Virus record (IMG/VR): IMGVR_UViG_3300033388_003269
Coordinates: 1-46,432 of that record
Strand: one strand, 5' to 3'
Length of the DNA stretch: 46,432 bases
Source of the DNA: a virus
Positions 24,824 through 32,713 of this stretch are shown here, piece by piece (the first letter of the stretch is position 1; each line of letters starts with the position of its first letter). The notes below the pieces were generated by a model, which ran no database searches, had not been told where the DNA came from, and saw nothing but the letters and a program-made list of their open reading frames with translations. The position numbers were made by a program, and so were the translations under genes.

Positions 24824-25663
24824 ATGGAAGACTATAATTTAAACAGATTAAAAGAAGTATTATCAATACCTACACATTCTAGAAATGAAGAATTAATGAT
24901 AAACTATTTAAGGGGAGTCTTAGATGGTAAGGGTTATGAGTATTATGTTGATGATATAGGTAATATATACGTTACTAAAGGTGTTACGGATAATTACCCT
25001 TGTTTTGTAGCACATACAGATACAGTTCACAGAGTAAATAAAAACCTTAAAGTTGTTCAATTAGAAGAAGAAGGTAAAACCATATTAACTGGTGTAGATT
25101 CTACAACAATGAGACCATCTGGAATTGGTGGGGATGATAAGTGTGGTGTCTATCTTTGTTTGGAAATGTTAGATAAGTTAGATAACGTCAAAGTTGCTTT
25201 ATTTGTTTCTGAAGAGATAGGTTGTATAGGTTCTAATCAAGCAGACCATAACTTCTTTAAAGACGTAGGGTACGCTATCCAATACGACTCACCCAAAGGT
25301 AATTCAATGAGTTTAACCTTAATGGGTAAAAGACTCTTCTCTGAAAATAGTGATTTCGCTGAAAAAGTTTCTGAACCAATTTTAGAACACGGTGTTGATA
25401 GTTGGGAAAGACATCCATACACAGATATTTGGCCTTTAATGGAGAAATTCAACTTTGCTTGTCTTAATCTAGCCGCTGGTTATCATAGATATCACACTGA
25501 CAATGAATATGTTGTGGTTGAAGAAGTACAAAACGCGTTTAATTTAGGTATTAAACTTCATAGTATTTTAGGTGAGAACTTTTATGAAGGTTCCAAAAGT
25601 GAATTATTAACAAATAAACCTAACTACTCTACGATTGTAGAGGAAGATGGTGATGAAAACTAA
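24824..25663 (+). CDS. M20-type metallopeptidase (peptidase T-like)
   Basis: This 279-aa protein has the dinuclear zinc sites of M20/M28 co-catalytic peptidases. H64 and D66 lie in VAHTDTVH, D104/D105 in GIGGDDKCGV, E130/E131 in VSEEIGCIGS, and H221/H224 in AAGYHRYHTDNEYV. D154 (AIQYDSP) is a likely further ligand. It is shorter than host peptidase T (about 400 aa) because the insertion or dimerisation domain seems reduced to a short segment between about 155 and 205. All main metal ligands are kept, so it is probably active on small peptides or a related amide. No signal peptide is visible, so it should act in the cytoplasm. It is the first gene of a plus-strand trio. Confidence 0.8.
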   Translation: MEDYNLNRLKEVLSIPTHSRNEELMINYLRGVLDGKGYEYYVDDIGNIYVTKGVTDNYPCFVAHTDTVHRVNKNLKVVQLEEEGKTILTGVDSTTMRPSGIGGDDKCGVYLCLEMLDKLDNVKVALFVSEEIGCIGSNQADHNFFKDVGYAIQYDSPKGNSMSLTLMGKRLFSENSDFAEKVSEPILEHGVDSWERHPYTDIWPLMEKFNFACLNLAAGYHRYHTDNEYVVVEEVQNAFNLGIKLHSILGENFYEGSKSELLTNKPNYSTIVEEDGDEN

Positions 25664-25671
25664 TAAGATAA

Positions 25672-25863
25672 ATGACGATAAACAAAGGGTTAGACCTTTT
25701 ACTAGAACTAAAAGGTAGATTAACGAAGTTAAGGAGAAACACTTCAGATATATCATCAATAACTGATGAATTGTTAACTATAAAAATGGAGTTCGGTGGT
25801 AGAATGAAAATGGATGACTCTATGGTCGAGACTATAGAAAAAATAATAAATAAAAATAAATAA
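25672..25863 (+). CDS. Small helical protein, unknown
   Basis: This 63-aa protein (MTINKGLDLLLELKGRLTKL... EKIINKNK) is mostly charged amphipathic helix, with no cysteine or catalytic motif. It lies 8 nt after the peptidase stop and 2 nt before the glycosylase start, so the three genes form one operon. No function can be assigned. Confidence 0.65.
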   Translation: MTINKGLDLLLELKGRLTKLRRNTSDISSITDELLTIKMEFGGRMKMDDSMVETIEKIINKNK

Positions 25864-25865
25864 TA

Positions 25866-26645
25866 ATGCCTGAATTAGCGGAAGTTAAAATCATGTCTGA
25901 ATATATTAACTATGTTAGTAAAGACGAAACATATGTTAGTGTTGAAAAGTCTGAAAAAAATAAAAATCCAAAACTAGATATAACTTACAACTCCTTTAAA
26001 ATTAATTCTTTTAGTAGGGGTAAGGAGTTGATGTTGGTTATTAAAGACAACGAAACCAAAGAAAATAAAAAATTTTTAATGGGTATGGGTATGTCTGGTA
26101 ATTGGGTTTTTGTAGAGAAGGGTGGTATACCAAAACATTCACACATAGTTTTTGAAACAAAAAATGGTGGTAAATTATGTATGTATGATGTTAGAAGATT
26201 TTCTAGATGGAAAGAAAGTGGTGAATGGTCTCACAATAGAGGTCCTTGTATGTTAACTGAATGGGAAGATTTTGTAAATAACCTATATAATAATTCTCAT
26301 AAAAAAATATTTGACAAACCAATTTACGAACTAATGTTAGACCAAAAATATTTCAACGGAATGGGTAACTACCTTAGAGCTGAAATCTTAGATAGGGCGG
26401 ACCAAAACCCTTTTGTATCATCTAGAGAAGCTATTAAAAATAAAAACATGTTATCATTATGTGACACTGTAGTTGAAGAAGCTTATCAATTAGGTGGAGG
26501 TCAACTATCACAATGGATGAATCCATACTTTAATGATAAACAAACATTTAGACAGTGGATGAGGTGTTATACTAAAAAAGAAAAAATAAAAGATAAAAAC
26601 GGTAGAACTTTTTGGTTCGATTCAAAGCATAAAAAAACCCTCTAA
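25866..26645 (+). CDS. Fpg/Nei-family DNA glycosylase with zincless finger
   Basis: This 259-aa protein begins MPELAEV, giving the catalytic Pro2 and Glu3 of formamidopyrimidine/endonuclease VIII glycosylases. The GK of RGKELMLVI corresponds to the catalytic beta-hairpin lysine. MGMSGNWVF and YDVRRFSRW are family segments, and DQKYFNGMGNYLRAEIL is the helix-two-turn-helix motif. The C-terminal finger (WMRCYTKKEKIKDKNGRTFW) keeps GRT but has only one cysteine, so it cannot bind zinc as Fpg does. It looks like the zincless finger of NEIL1. The enzyme should excise oxidised bases and nick the abasic site (beta/delta elimination). It ends inside the stem-loop of a terminator. It is the last gene of the peptidase operon. 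Confidence 0.9.
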   Translation: MPELAEVKIMSEYINYVSKDETYVSVEKSEKNKNPKLDITYNSFKINSFSRGKELMLVIKDNETKENKKFLMGMGMSGNWVFVEKGGIPKHSHIVFETKNGGKLCMYDVRRFSRWKESGEWSHNRGPCMLTEWEDFVNNLYNNSHKKIFDKPIYELMLDQKYFNGMGNYLRAEILDRADQNPFVSSREAIKNKNMLSLCDTVVEEAYQLGGGQLSQWMNPYFNDKQTFRQWMRCYTKKEKIKDKNGRTFWFDSKHKKTL

Positions 26646-26664
26646 TAAAGAGGGTTTTATTTTT
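26631..26664. terminator. Bidirectional terminator between fpg-like gene and tail tube gene
   Basis: A perfect 10-bp stem (AAAACCCTCT at 26634-26643 with AGAGGGTTTT at 26649-26658) closes a 5-nt loop. It is flanked by A-rich and T-rich runs and can work for both convergent transcripts. The glycosylase stop codon is in the loop. Confidence 0.85.
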
Positions 26665-26680
26665 AATAACTAATTTTTTA

Positions 26681-27169
26681 TTAAAATACGTGTATAGCTC
26701 TATCAAATCTTAGAGTAGCGTTAATATCAGCGACATCCGATGAACCATAATCTAAGTCGTTAAAGTTAACGTTTGTTAACATAGTTCCTTGTAGTATCCA
26801 TTTTTCAATGACAACACCTGTAGGGTCTAATAATTCTAACTCTACATCTTTTTTGTAACCTGCTGCATAACCCATACGACCTGTTACCGATTCTGCGTGT
26901 AAACGAACCCACTCCATAAGAGCTTGAGCCGCTGAAGGACCAATAGGGTCACGGAATGTTACATCGATACTTTCCCAATTAAATCTACCCGCTACATATG
27001 TCTCAGTGTTTAGGAATTGAATAGCCACCTCCTCTATAGAAATCGCTGGTCTAGAACCAGAAGCTACAAACCACTCTTGAATACCAAGAGGTGTAGGGAA
27101 TCTAAATATAAACCTGTTCTTTTTCTTTGGTTCGTAAGGAACAGGCATTCTCATTAATAAATCTGCCAT
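26681..27169 (-). CDS. 19: Tail tube protein (gp19)
   Basis: At 162 aa this protein is almost the same length as T4 gp19 (163 aa). It begins MADLLMRMPVPYEPKKKNRF. It then shows FRFPTPLGIQEWFVASGSRP, SIDVTFRDPIGPSAAQALME and FNDLDYGSSDVADINATLRF, which match the conserved core of T4-type tail tube subunits. Hexameric rings of this protein stack into the inner tube inside the sheath. It has its own late-type motif 34 nt upstream and a strong terminator downstream, as expected for a protein needed in high copy. It is separated from the sheath gene by about 9 kb of accessory genes, which is unlike T4. Confidence 0.95.
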   Translation of the reverse strand: MADLLMRMPVPYEPKKKNRFIFRFPTPLGIQEWFVASGSRPAISIEEVAIQFLNTETYVAGRFNWESIDVTFRDPIGPSAAQALMEWVRLHAESVTGRMGYAAGYKKDVELELLDPTGVVIEKWILQGTMLTNVNFNDLDYGSSDVADINATLRFDRAIHVF

Positions 27170-27203
27170 TGTTTATGTTTTTATTTTTTTTATTATCTTT
27201 TAT

Positions 27204-27212
27204 TATAAATAT
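27204..27212 (-). promoter_or_regulatory. Late-type promoter motif
   Basis: The gene strand reads GCATATTTATAATAAAAG, 34 nt before the tail tube ATG. Confidence 0.55.
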
Positions 27213-27226
27213 GCGACAATTTTGTT

Positions 27227-29584
27227 TTATTTCATTAATTGTCTTATTCTTGTTATTTCCTCTTTTAAAGTTTTTTCATTATCTAATACTCGATTATCTA
27301 TCAAATAGTAATCATCTGATACACTTTTATCGAACTCTTTCGATGATGTTGATTTACAACCATATTTTTTACATTTATCTAATACAGCCTTCTCATTATA
27401 ATACAACTTACTACCTTTAGCTCCGTAATACATTGAAGCTAACATTTTCATAAATTGTGGTAAATTTTTCATGAAAGTAGATTCATCAAAACCAGCTTGA
27501 TTGGCTGTACTACCTAAACCAGCTTCTATTATCAAATCGTATCTAATATCTGTTGAGTTATTTATACTACCCGCTGTTCCAGCTCCTTTACCTCTTTCAC
27601 CAGGTTTTGAAATACCAGCCTTAGCCCTAGTACTAATCTCAAATTCTGGAAACGCGTCTTTGAGTTTCTTAAAAAACGACCCAATACCCTTTCTAGTATT
27701 CCTAATCCATGCGACTAAAGCTAAATTATCTTTCTTAAATAAACCTTTCTTCCATTTATCAAAACTAATATCCTTAAGTAAGTCACCGTCTTTTTTTAGT
27801 TTATTGAAAAAGGCTTTTAAATACTTGTCTTGGTCTACTTTACCTTGTCCTAAAGCTGCGTCAAAAAGTCCAGAAGGTAAAACAGTACCCTCTTTTAACC
27901 CAAGTCTATCCCACAAACTCTTACCACCAGGTAAAAAGTTTTTAGATAAATAAGCTAATTGCATGTTTCTATTACCATCTAGGAAATCTTTAGGTATACT
28001 AGGTTCACCAGTACCTCCACCTGTTGTTCCACCACCAGAACCTCCTTTAGGTTCATCTACCTCATCTCCTTTAGGGTCATCCACTTCACCTCCTTTAGGG
28101 TCATCACCTTTAGGTTCATCTACCTCATCTCCTTTAGGGTCATCTATAATTTCATCTGGATCTTCTTCGTCCTCTGGTTTAATATCTATGATAGGTGGAT
28201 TTTCTTTTGTAGGTTTAACTAATTGTAGTGACTGTAATAAATCATCTAAAGTTTTAGATCTAGATTGTCTCTTACCTTTCTCCCTCATTAATTTAACAAC
28301 AACACCCCCACCAAATAAAGCAATACCCAATATCTTAAGTATTGGTGCGGCTATCAATATTTTACTACCACCAACTATAGTTTTCTTAGTTGTCCATTTA
28401 ATAATACTTTTAACAATCATACCTTTCAAAGTACCACCTGGTACAGTAACTAAAGTATCACCAGCATTTTTTCCAGTACCTGCCCAATCACCTTTAAATA
28501 CTTCTCCTAAACTATCACCATGACCATTTGGGTTACTAACTATCTCACTCAATGTTGCTTTAGCCGCAACTGGGTCTTGAAATATACCACCTTTTTGTGT
28601 GATTATATCTATACCCACGTTTGGGTCACCATCACCTAATTTAGATAAACCAGCAACAACATCATTAGGGTCTGAACCTGGCCCTAAATCCATATCCATT
28701 GTTCTGTTCAGTATTTGAGTAAACCCTTCACCTGGTTGAATATTTCCCAAAGTACCCTCACTAGCCGACCTTATTTCTTCAGGTGACATTTGAGTAATTT
28801 CTTGAGGGTCAAAAAGATAGTGAATTAACCAACTTAAAGCTCCAAAAGAAGCTCCTGTACCTAATAAAGCTAATGGTAATTTCCAAGACTTCAAAGTCTT
28901 CATTCTTTGAGAATCTATTTTTTCAGCGTCCTTACCTACTTTAGACTGTAATTTTTTTCTAACATCCTTAGACCTATCTTCTTCGATGGTATTATCAACT
29001 ATTAGTTCACTTTCTTTCTCTTCCTCAGAATCCATAACAGAATAGGAAGCTGATAAATCAACATCTAAAAATTTCTTAACATACTCTCTTAAATCTAATA
29101 TAATTGAATTAGCAGCATCTATCGGTAAAAACCCTTTTTCTTCAGACTTCTTTTTAGTAGCTTCCACTATAGAATCGTAAACAGCTGCTATTGACTCTAT
29201 TATATTTAAAAATATTTCTGGGTCTTGGTTATTTGGAAAATCTCCTTTACCCTTAGAACTTTGTTGTTTTATTAAAGAATCTAATTCTTTTAAAGACTCA
29301 TTACCCTTTTTATCTAATATTCTAACTATTTTAGCTGCGGTCTCTTGATCTATTTTTCGTTTACCTAAAATCTTACCCCCAGCTTTATATCTACCTAATT
29401 TTGATAGTCCGTACTTAACCTTACTCCATAGTGATACCTTCTCTAACAATAAATGATTTTCTGGTATTAATTTATTTTCCAAACCATCTAATTCATCAAT
29501 AGTTTCTATTAAATCTTTTTTTATTAAATCAATCTTATTATCTAATAAATCTAATAAAGCATTATTATCTCTTTTTAATGACAT
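27227..29584 (-). CDS. Large virion-type protein with hydrophobic segments and DPKGDE repeats, unknown
   Basis: This 785-aa protein has a helical charged N-terminal third and a hydrophobic segment near residue 240 (LPLALLGTGASFGALSWLIH). A second hydrophobic segment lies around 400-430 (ILIAAPILKILGIALFGGGV). An acidic repeat linker (DPKGDEVDEPKGDDPKGGEV type) is followed by GSGGGTTGGGTG. The C-terminal 240 residues end TLKEEITRIRQLMK. No enzyme motif is recognised. Size, membrane-like segments and its own late-type motif 12 nt upstream suggest a virion or ejected protein. Its C-terminal (L)-x-E-E-I-x-R-I-x-x-L-M peptide may be a targeting tag, but this is a guess. Confidence 0.65.
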   Translation of the reverse strand: MSLKRDNNALLDLLDNKIDLIKKDLIETIDELDGLENKLIPENHLLLEKVSLWSKVKYGLSKLGRYKAGGKILGKRKIDQETAAKIVRILDKKGNESLKELDSLIKQQSSKGKGDFPNNQDPEIFLNIIESIAAVYDSIVEATKKKSEEKGFLPIDAANSIILDLREYVKKFLDVDLSASYSVMDSEEEKESELIVDNTIEEDRSKDVRKKLQSKVGKDAEKIDSQRMKTLKSWKLPLALLGTGASFGALSWLIHYLFDPQEITQMSPEEIRSASEGTLGNIQPGEGFTQILNRTMDMDLGPGSDPNDVVAGLSKLGDGDPNVGIDIITQKGGIFQDPVAAKATLSEIVSNPNGHGDSLGEVFKGDWAGTGKNAGDTLVTVPGGTLKGMIVKSIIKWTTKKTIVGGSKILIAAPILKILGIALFGGGVVVKLMREKGKRQSRSKTLDDLLQSLQLVKPTKENPPIIDIKPEDEEDPDEIIDDPKGDEVDEPKGDDPKGGEVDDPKGDEVDEPKGGSGGGTTGGGTGEPSIPKDFLDGNRNMQLAYLSKNFLPGGKSLWDRLGLKEGTVLPSGLFDAALGQGKVDQDKYLKAFFNKLKKDGDLLKDISFDKWKKGLFKKDNLALVAWIRNTRKGIGSFFKKLKDAFPEFEISTRAKAGISKPGERGKGAGTAGSINNSTDIRYDLIIEAGLGSTANQAGFDESTFMKNLPQFMKMLASMYYGAKGSKLYYNEKAVLDKCKKYGCKSTSSKEFDKSVSDDYYLIDNRVLDNEKTLKEEITRIRQLMK
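28044..28144. repeat. 38-bp direct repeat in linker of the 785-aa gene
   Basis: Identical 38-bp copies lie at 28044-28081 and 28107-28144 (63-bp period), with related fragments between. They encode the DPKGDEVDEPKG linker. This is coding repeat expansion, not CRISPR. Confidence 0.8.
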
Positions 29585-29596
29585 AAATCTTTTTTA

Positions 29597-29605
29597 TATA
29601 AATAT
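29597..29605 (-). promoter_or_regulatory. Late-type promoter motif
   Basis: The gene strand reads TAATATTTATATAAAAAAG, 12 nt before the ATG of the 785-aa gene. Confidence 0.6.
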
Positions 29606-29628
29606 TAGGTATTTTATAAAAAATTAAT

Positions 29629-29659
29629 TTGACTTATTATAATAATTAAACTATGATTA
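29629..29659 (+). promoter_or_regulatory. Weak candidate host-type promoter for clpP
   Basis: TTG (29629-29631), a 20-nt spacer and TATGATTA (29652-29659) keep the spacing and TA but deviate from TAnnTTTG at two positions. The clpP ATG is 27 nt further on. Confidence 0.3.
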
Positions 29660-29685
29660 TAAAAAAACAATAAATTTCAAAAAAC

Positions 29686-30360
29686 ATGTCAGAATTTAAT
29701 AAGTACGCAACAAAACACCTAGGTCTAAACGAAAAAATGATTAATTCGTACCAAGAACTACAATCTGTAGCACCAAATGTGTCAGCTTCGGTTACCCCAA
29801 CTATTATAGAAGAGAGACAATTAAATATGGCTGTAATGTCTGTATTTGATAGACTAATGATGGATAGAATTATTTGGTGTGCTGGTCCAGTAGATGATAG
29901 AATGGCTATAACAGTACAAGCACAATTACTTTATTTATCACAACAAGATCCAAAGAAAACTATAACAATGCATATAGATAGTCCTGGTGGAAGTGTAAAA
30001 GCTGGTTTATCTATGGTAGATGTTATGAATTATATTCCAACAAATATACAAACAATTAATACTGGTATGGCCGCTTCAATGGGTTCTGTATTGTTAGGTG
30101 CTGGTACAAAAGGTATGAGAGCTTCTTTACCACACTCAAGAACTATGTTACACCAATCTAGTGGTGGAGCAGCTGGTAACATACAAGATGCTAGAATACA
30201 ATTTGATGAGTGGGAGAAAATAAATAAGACTTTATTTGAGTTATTAGGTAAGTATTGTGGTAAAACAGCCAAGAGAGTTGAGAAAGACGCTCAAAGAGAT
30301 TTGTGGTTAAGTTCAAAAGAGGCTTTAGACTATGGTATTATAGATGAGGTTATTGGATAA
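29686..30360 (+). CDS. clpP: ClpP-family serine protease, Bacteroidetes type
   Basis: This 224-aa protein carries the complete catalytic triad: S131 in GMAASMGS, H156 in MLHQ and D205 in AQRDLW. The triad spacing (25 and 49 residues) is identical to E. coli ClpP. The oxyanion segment SPGGS is present at 99-103. The N-terminus (EFNKYATKHLG) and IIEERQLNMAVMSVF with RLMMDRIIW follow the Bacteroidetes ClpP pattern, including the long N-terminal extension, so a host origin is likely. It may replace or mix with host ClpP in a ClpX-driven protease. A prohead-protease role is possible but less likely, because it lacks neighbouring capsid genes and is on the opposite strand. It stands alone, closed by a terminator. 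Confidence 0.95.
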   Translation: MSEFNKYATKHLGLNEKMINSYQELQSVAPNVSASVTPTIIEERQLNMAVMSVFDRLMMDRIIWCAGPVDDRMAITVQAQLLYLSQQDPKKTITMHIDSPGGSVKAGLSMVDVMNYIPTNIQTINTGMAASMGSVLLGAGTKGMRASLPHSRTMLHQSSGGAAGNIQDARIQFDEWEKINKTLFELLGKYCGKTAKRVEKDAQRDLWLSSKEALDYGIIDEVIG

Positions 30361-30361
30361 C

Positions 30362-30391
30362 AAAAAAGGACTGAAAAGTCCTTTTTTTTTT
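30362..30391. terminator. Bidirectional terminator after clpP
   Basis: An 11-bp stem (AAAAAAGGACT at 30362-30372 with AGTCCTTTTTT at 30377-30387) has a GAAA tetraloop and a T run. It also serves the convergent minus-strand gene ending at 30390. Confidence 0.85.
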
Positions 30392-30926
30392 AAATACTAT
30401 TTACCTTAACAATATGTTCCACACCATTTTTATCAAAATAGGTTACTTTCCAATCCTCAATTGGTGCTGGTCTACCCGAATAATCGTCTAAATCCCATAA
30501 ACCATAATCTTGTAAGATTTCCTGTATCCATTCTTCAGCTGTCTCTTCTTGTTCAGATGAATTTAATTTATCGTAACCCTTAGTTTTCCAATCTTTTAAG
30601 TACGGACCCATAATCCATTCTTGACCACTCAAAAATGCTGAAGATAAAGCACCCAAATCAAAAGTACCTTTATTATCTTCTTGAAACTCAATTAATCTAA
30701 TTAACCATTGTAAATTTTTTGTAGATTTTTCATCATTATTAAATTGAACCCAATCCGAAGACCATCTACTAAAATCTTCACCATAACCCAAATTAAAATG
30801 TAACCTCCACATATCTTTCGGATTTCTATTACTTACTGGTTGTAAAACCTCCAAGAAACTAGGGATATCACCAGCCCAATCAAAATCACCAGATTCCTTC
30901 AATATTTTTAATATTTTACTTCTCAT
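30390..30926 (-). CDS. Tagged accessory protein, unknown (ILKES-DFDW N-terminus)
   Basis: This 178-aa protein begins MRSKILKILKESGDFDWAGD. The segment ILKE-x(1-3)-DFDW also starts the 173-aa protein two genes upstream, although the rest differs. The body is Trp-rich and acidic (MWRLHFNLGYGEDFSRWSSD, EEWIQEILQDYGLWDLDDY) with no known domain. The shared start followed by L-K-E suggests a removable targeting peptide. It is the last gene of a four-gene operon and its ATG overlaps the previous stop by 4 nt (ATGA), implying coupled translation. Confidence 0.7.
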   Translation of the reverse strand: MRSKILKILKESGDFDWAGDIPSFLEVLQPVSNRNPKDMWRLHFNLGYGEDFSRWSSDWVQFNNDEKSTKNLQWLIRLIEFQEDNKGTFDLGALSSAFLSGQEWIMGPYLKDWKTKGYDKLNSSEQEETAEEWIQEILQDYGLWDLDDYSGRPAPIEDWKVTYFDKNGVEHIVKVNSI

Positions 30927-32713
30927 CGTCTACTTTTCCATTTTAAAGGTCTAGATTGTAACCTATACCTATGAACCTTACCCTGTGTCCATTTTTCGTA
31001 ATTAGGCCCTAAATAGTATTTTAGTTCACCGTGTCTACCCTTTTTGGTTTTAACAATACCAGCATCTCTTAAATTAGGTGTTAACGCACTATTTAAACCT
31101 GGATAATAGTCACGTTGGTAAACATCCCAGTAAAACTGTTTAGATGTAGAACCTGGATTTTCTTTTATGTACTCTATAAAGTTATAACTTAAAGAACCTT
31201 TCTTCAGTGGGTATTTAAATACAAATGTAGAAGAAGAATTAGCAGACACCCAATAGACCTCACCATCTGATGTTGTATGATACGTTTTTTCACTATTTTC
31301 ACCACCCCACTCTCTCCTCCATGAGTTATCCCTAATAAAATCTACAACTTTATTATACAATTTGTTAATTATTATTTCGGGTCTAATATTAAAAAATTCA
31401 TCTTTTTTCTTATTTAAAAACCTTAACCACGCTTCCCAGTTAGGATGTGAAGTATTAATGTTTCTCACAAATTTAGAACCAAAAATACGTCCAAACCCAT
31501 CGTAGTCCATAACCAATTCATGGGTTTCTAAATTAACACCCTCCTCATCTGTTAACATTATTTCTAAAAATTGTTCCTTACCAGTCATGTCCTGTGTACC
31601 TAAAACAAAACCACTATAAATGGGAATTCCACCATCTAAATCGTGTTCCATTGAAGTATATTCATTTAATGTAAACCAAAATGTGTGTGTTGAGGAATCT
31701 GTTTCTAATTCATCGATACCACCGTTAAGTTTAACCACCTGTTCTTTAGGTAAATCTCTCTTTAGTTTACTCATAAATTTACTAACTAGACCACTATCAA
31801 CTAATTTTTGTTGAAAATCATTTAGTATAAGTTTAAGAGCCAAATCATTCTTTTGTCGTTCTTTGTTTTTAGATTGGATGGTTTGTCTATAATAATTTTC
31901 CATCGAATCAATCATATCTTTCGGTAGTAAGGGTATTATATGTGATATTTTTATTCTATTATCTTTAATATCATACATTTCTACTTCACCCCTATCTAAA
32001 ATAGAATAACCTACGTATTTGTTTTTATCATCATCGAAATGATACCTCCAATTAATAGCTATTTTATACATGATATTATCATTTACCTCACCCATAGATT
32101 GTGTAGTTGGTATTTCATTTTTATCTAAAATATAAAACAATAATGCGTCATCTGTGTAATCATCGAAATGACTTGGGTTGTTTTTACTGGCGGTACACCA
32201 CTTAGTTCCAGCACCATACTTACAAGAGGCTAAATGTGATTTAGGTACTATCACGACCCATCTACTACCATCATATATAACATCTCTCTCACTAGTTAAC
32301 TTTGTTTTTAACTCTTTTTTTCTTTCTACTTCTTTAGCCCCTTCTATTACCGATATTAAAAATTTAAAATCAGTATCACCCCTATATTCCTTCGAGTATA
32401 TGTCTTTATTTTTAATAAAACCTTTTTCCGATAATTCATGGAAATCAATCAACATGTTAAGTATTGAGTTAGGTACATCCCACTTTACACCACAACACAT
32501 ATTTTTCAAGGCAAACTCTAAATACTTTGGGTGTGGTATCTCCTCCTCAAGTACACTTATGAAAGAATCGAAATCATCATAATCACCACCACGAATCTCT
32601 ATACCACCGACTGTATCAAAATCCTTTTCATACAATTCACGATACTTATTCATCAAATCTTTTCTACGTGATTCAAGTATCAAATCCTTTAATATGTAAT
32701 TTATTTTATTCAT
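30923..32713 (-). CDS. GTKWCTA-domain protein with C-terminal winged-helix-like region
   Basis: This is a 596-aa protein. Residues about 145-235 hold a recognisable phage-associated module: YDGSRWVVIVPKSH, then CKYGAGTKWCTASKNNPSHF and LLFYILDKN. The KWCTA box (170-175) is its hallmark, and the module's function is not known to me. The C-terminal 90 residues (KENPGSTSKQFYWDVYQRDY... LNSALTPNLRDAGIVKTKKG) resemble a winged-helix DNA-binding fold. The N-terminus (INYILKDLILESRRKD) contains an I-L-E site comparable with the tags of its neighbours. It overlaps the upstream gene by 1 nt (TAATG) and the downstream gene by 4 nt. A capsid-delivered effector is a hypothesis only. Confidence 0.7.
   Translation of the reverse strand: MNKINYILKDLILESRRKDLMNKYRELYEKDFDTVGGIEIRGGDYDDFDSFISVLEEEIPHPKYLEFALKNMCCGVKWDVPNSILNMLIDFHELSEKGFIKNKDIYSKEYRGDTDFKFLISVIEGAKEVERKKELKTKLTSERDVIYDGSRWVVIVPKSHLASCKYGAGTKWCTASKNNPSHFDDYTDDALLFYILDKNEIPTTQSMGEVNDNIMYKIAINWRYHFDDDKNKYVGYSILDRGEVEMYDIKDNRIKISHIIPLLPKDMIDSMENYYRQTIQSKNKERQKNDLALKLILNDFQQKLVDSGLVSKFMSKLKRDLPKEQVVKLNGGIDELETDSSTHTFWFTLNEYTSMEHDLDGGIPIYSGFVLGTQDMTGKEQFLEIMLTDEEGVNLETHELVMDYDGFGRIFGSKFVRNINTSHPNWEAWLRFLNKKKDEFFNIRPEIIINKLYNKVVDFIRDNSWRREWGGENSEKTYHTTSDGEVYWVSANSSSTFVFKYPLKKGSLSYNFIEYIKENPGSTSKQFYWDVYQRDYYPGLNSALTPNLRDAGIVKTKKGRHGELKYYLGPNYEKWTQGKVHRYRLQSRPLKWKSRR

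Noticed and set aside
28044-28144. Possible CRISPR-like repeats
   Set aside because: There are only two exact 38-bp copies, in frame within a coding linker, with repeat-derived sequence between them rather than unique spacers.
27963-28523. 186-aa plus-strand open frame rich in Ser and Pro
   Set aside because: It is the antisense shadow of the DPKGDE repeat linker in the 785-aa gene.
29686-30360. ClpP as the phage prohead protease
   Set aside because: Some phages use ClpP-like prohead proteases. This one has the full host ClpP pattern, a separate plus-strand position and no capsid or scaffold gene beside it.
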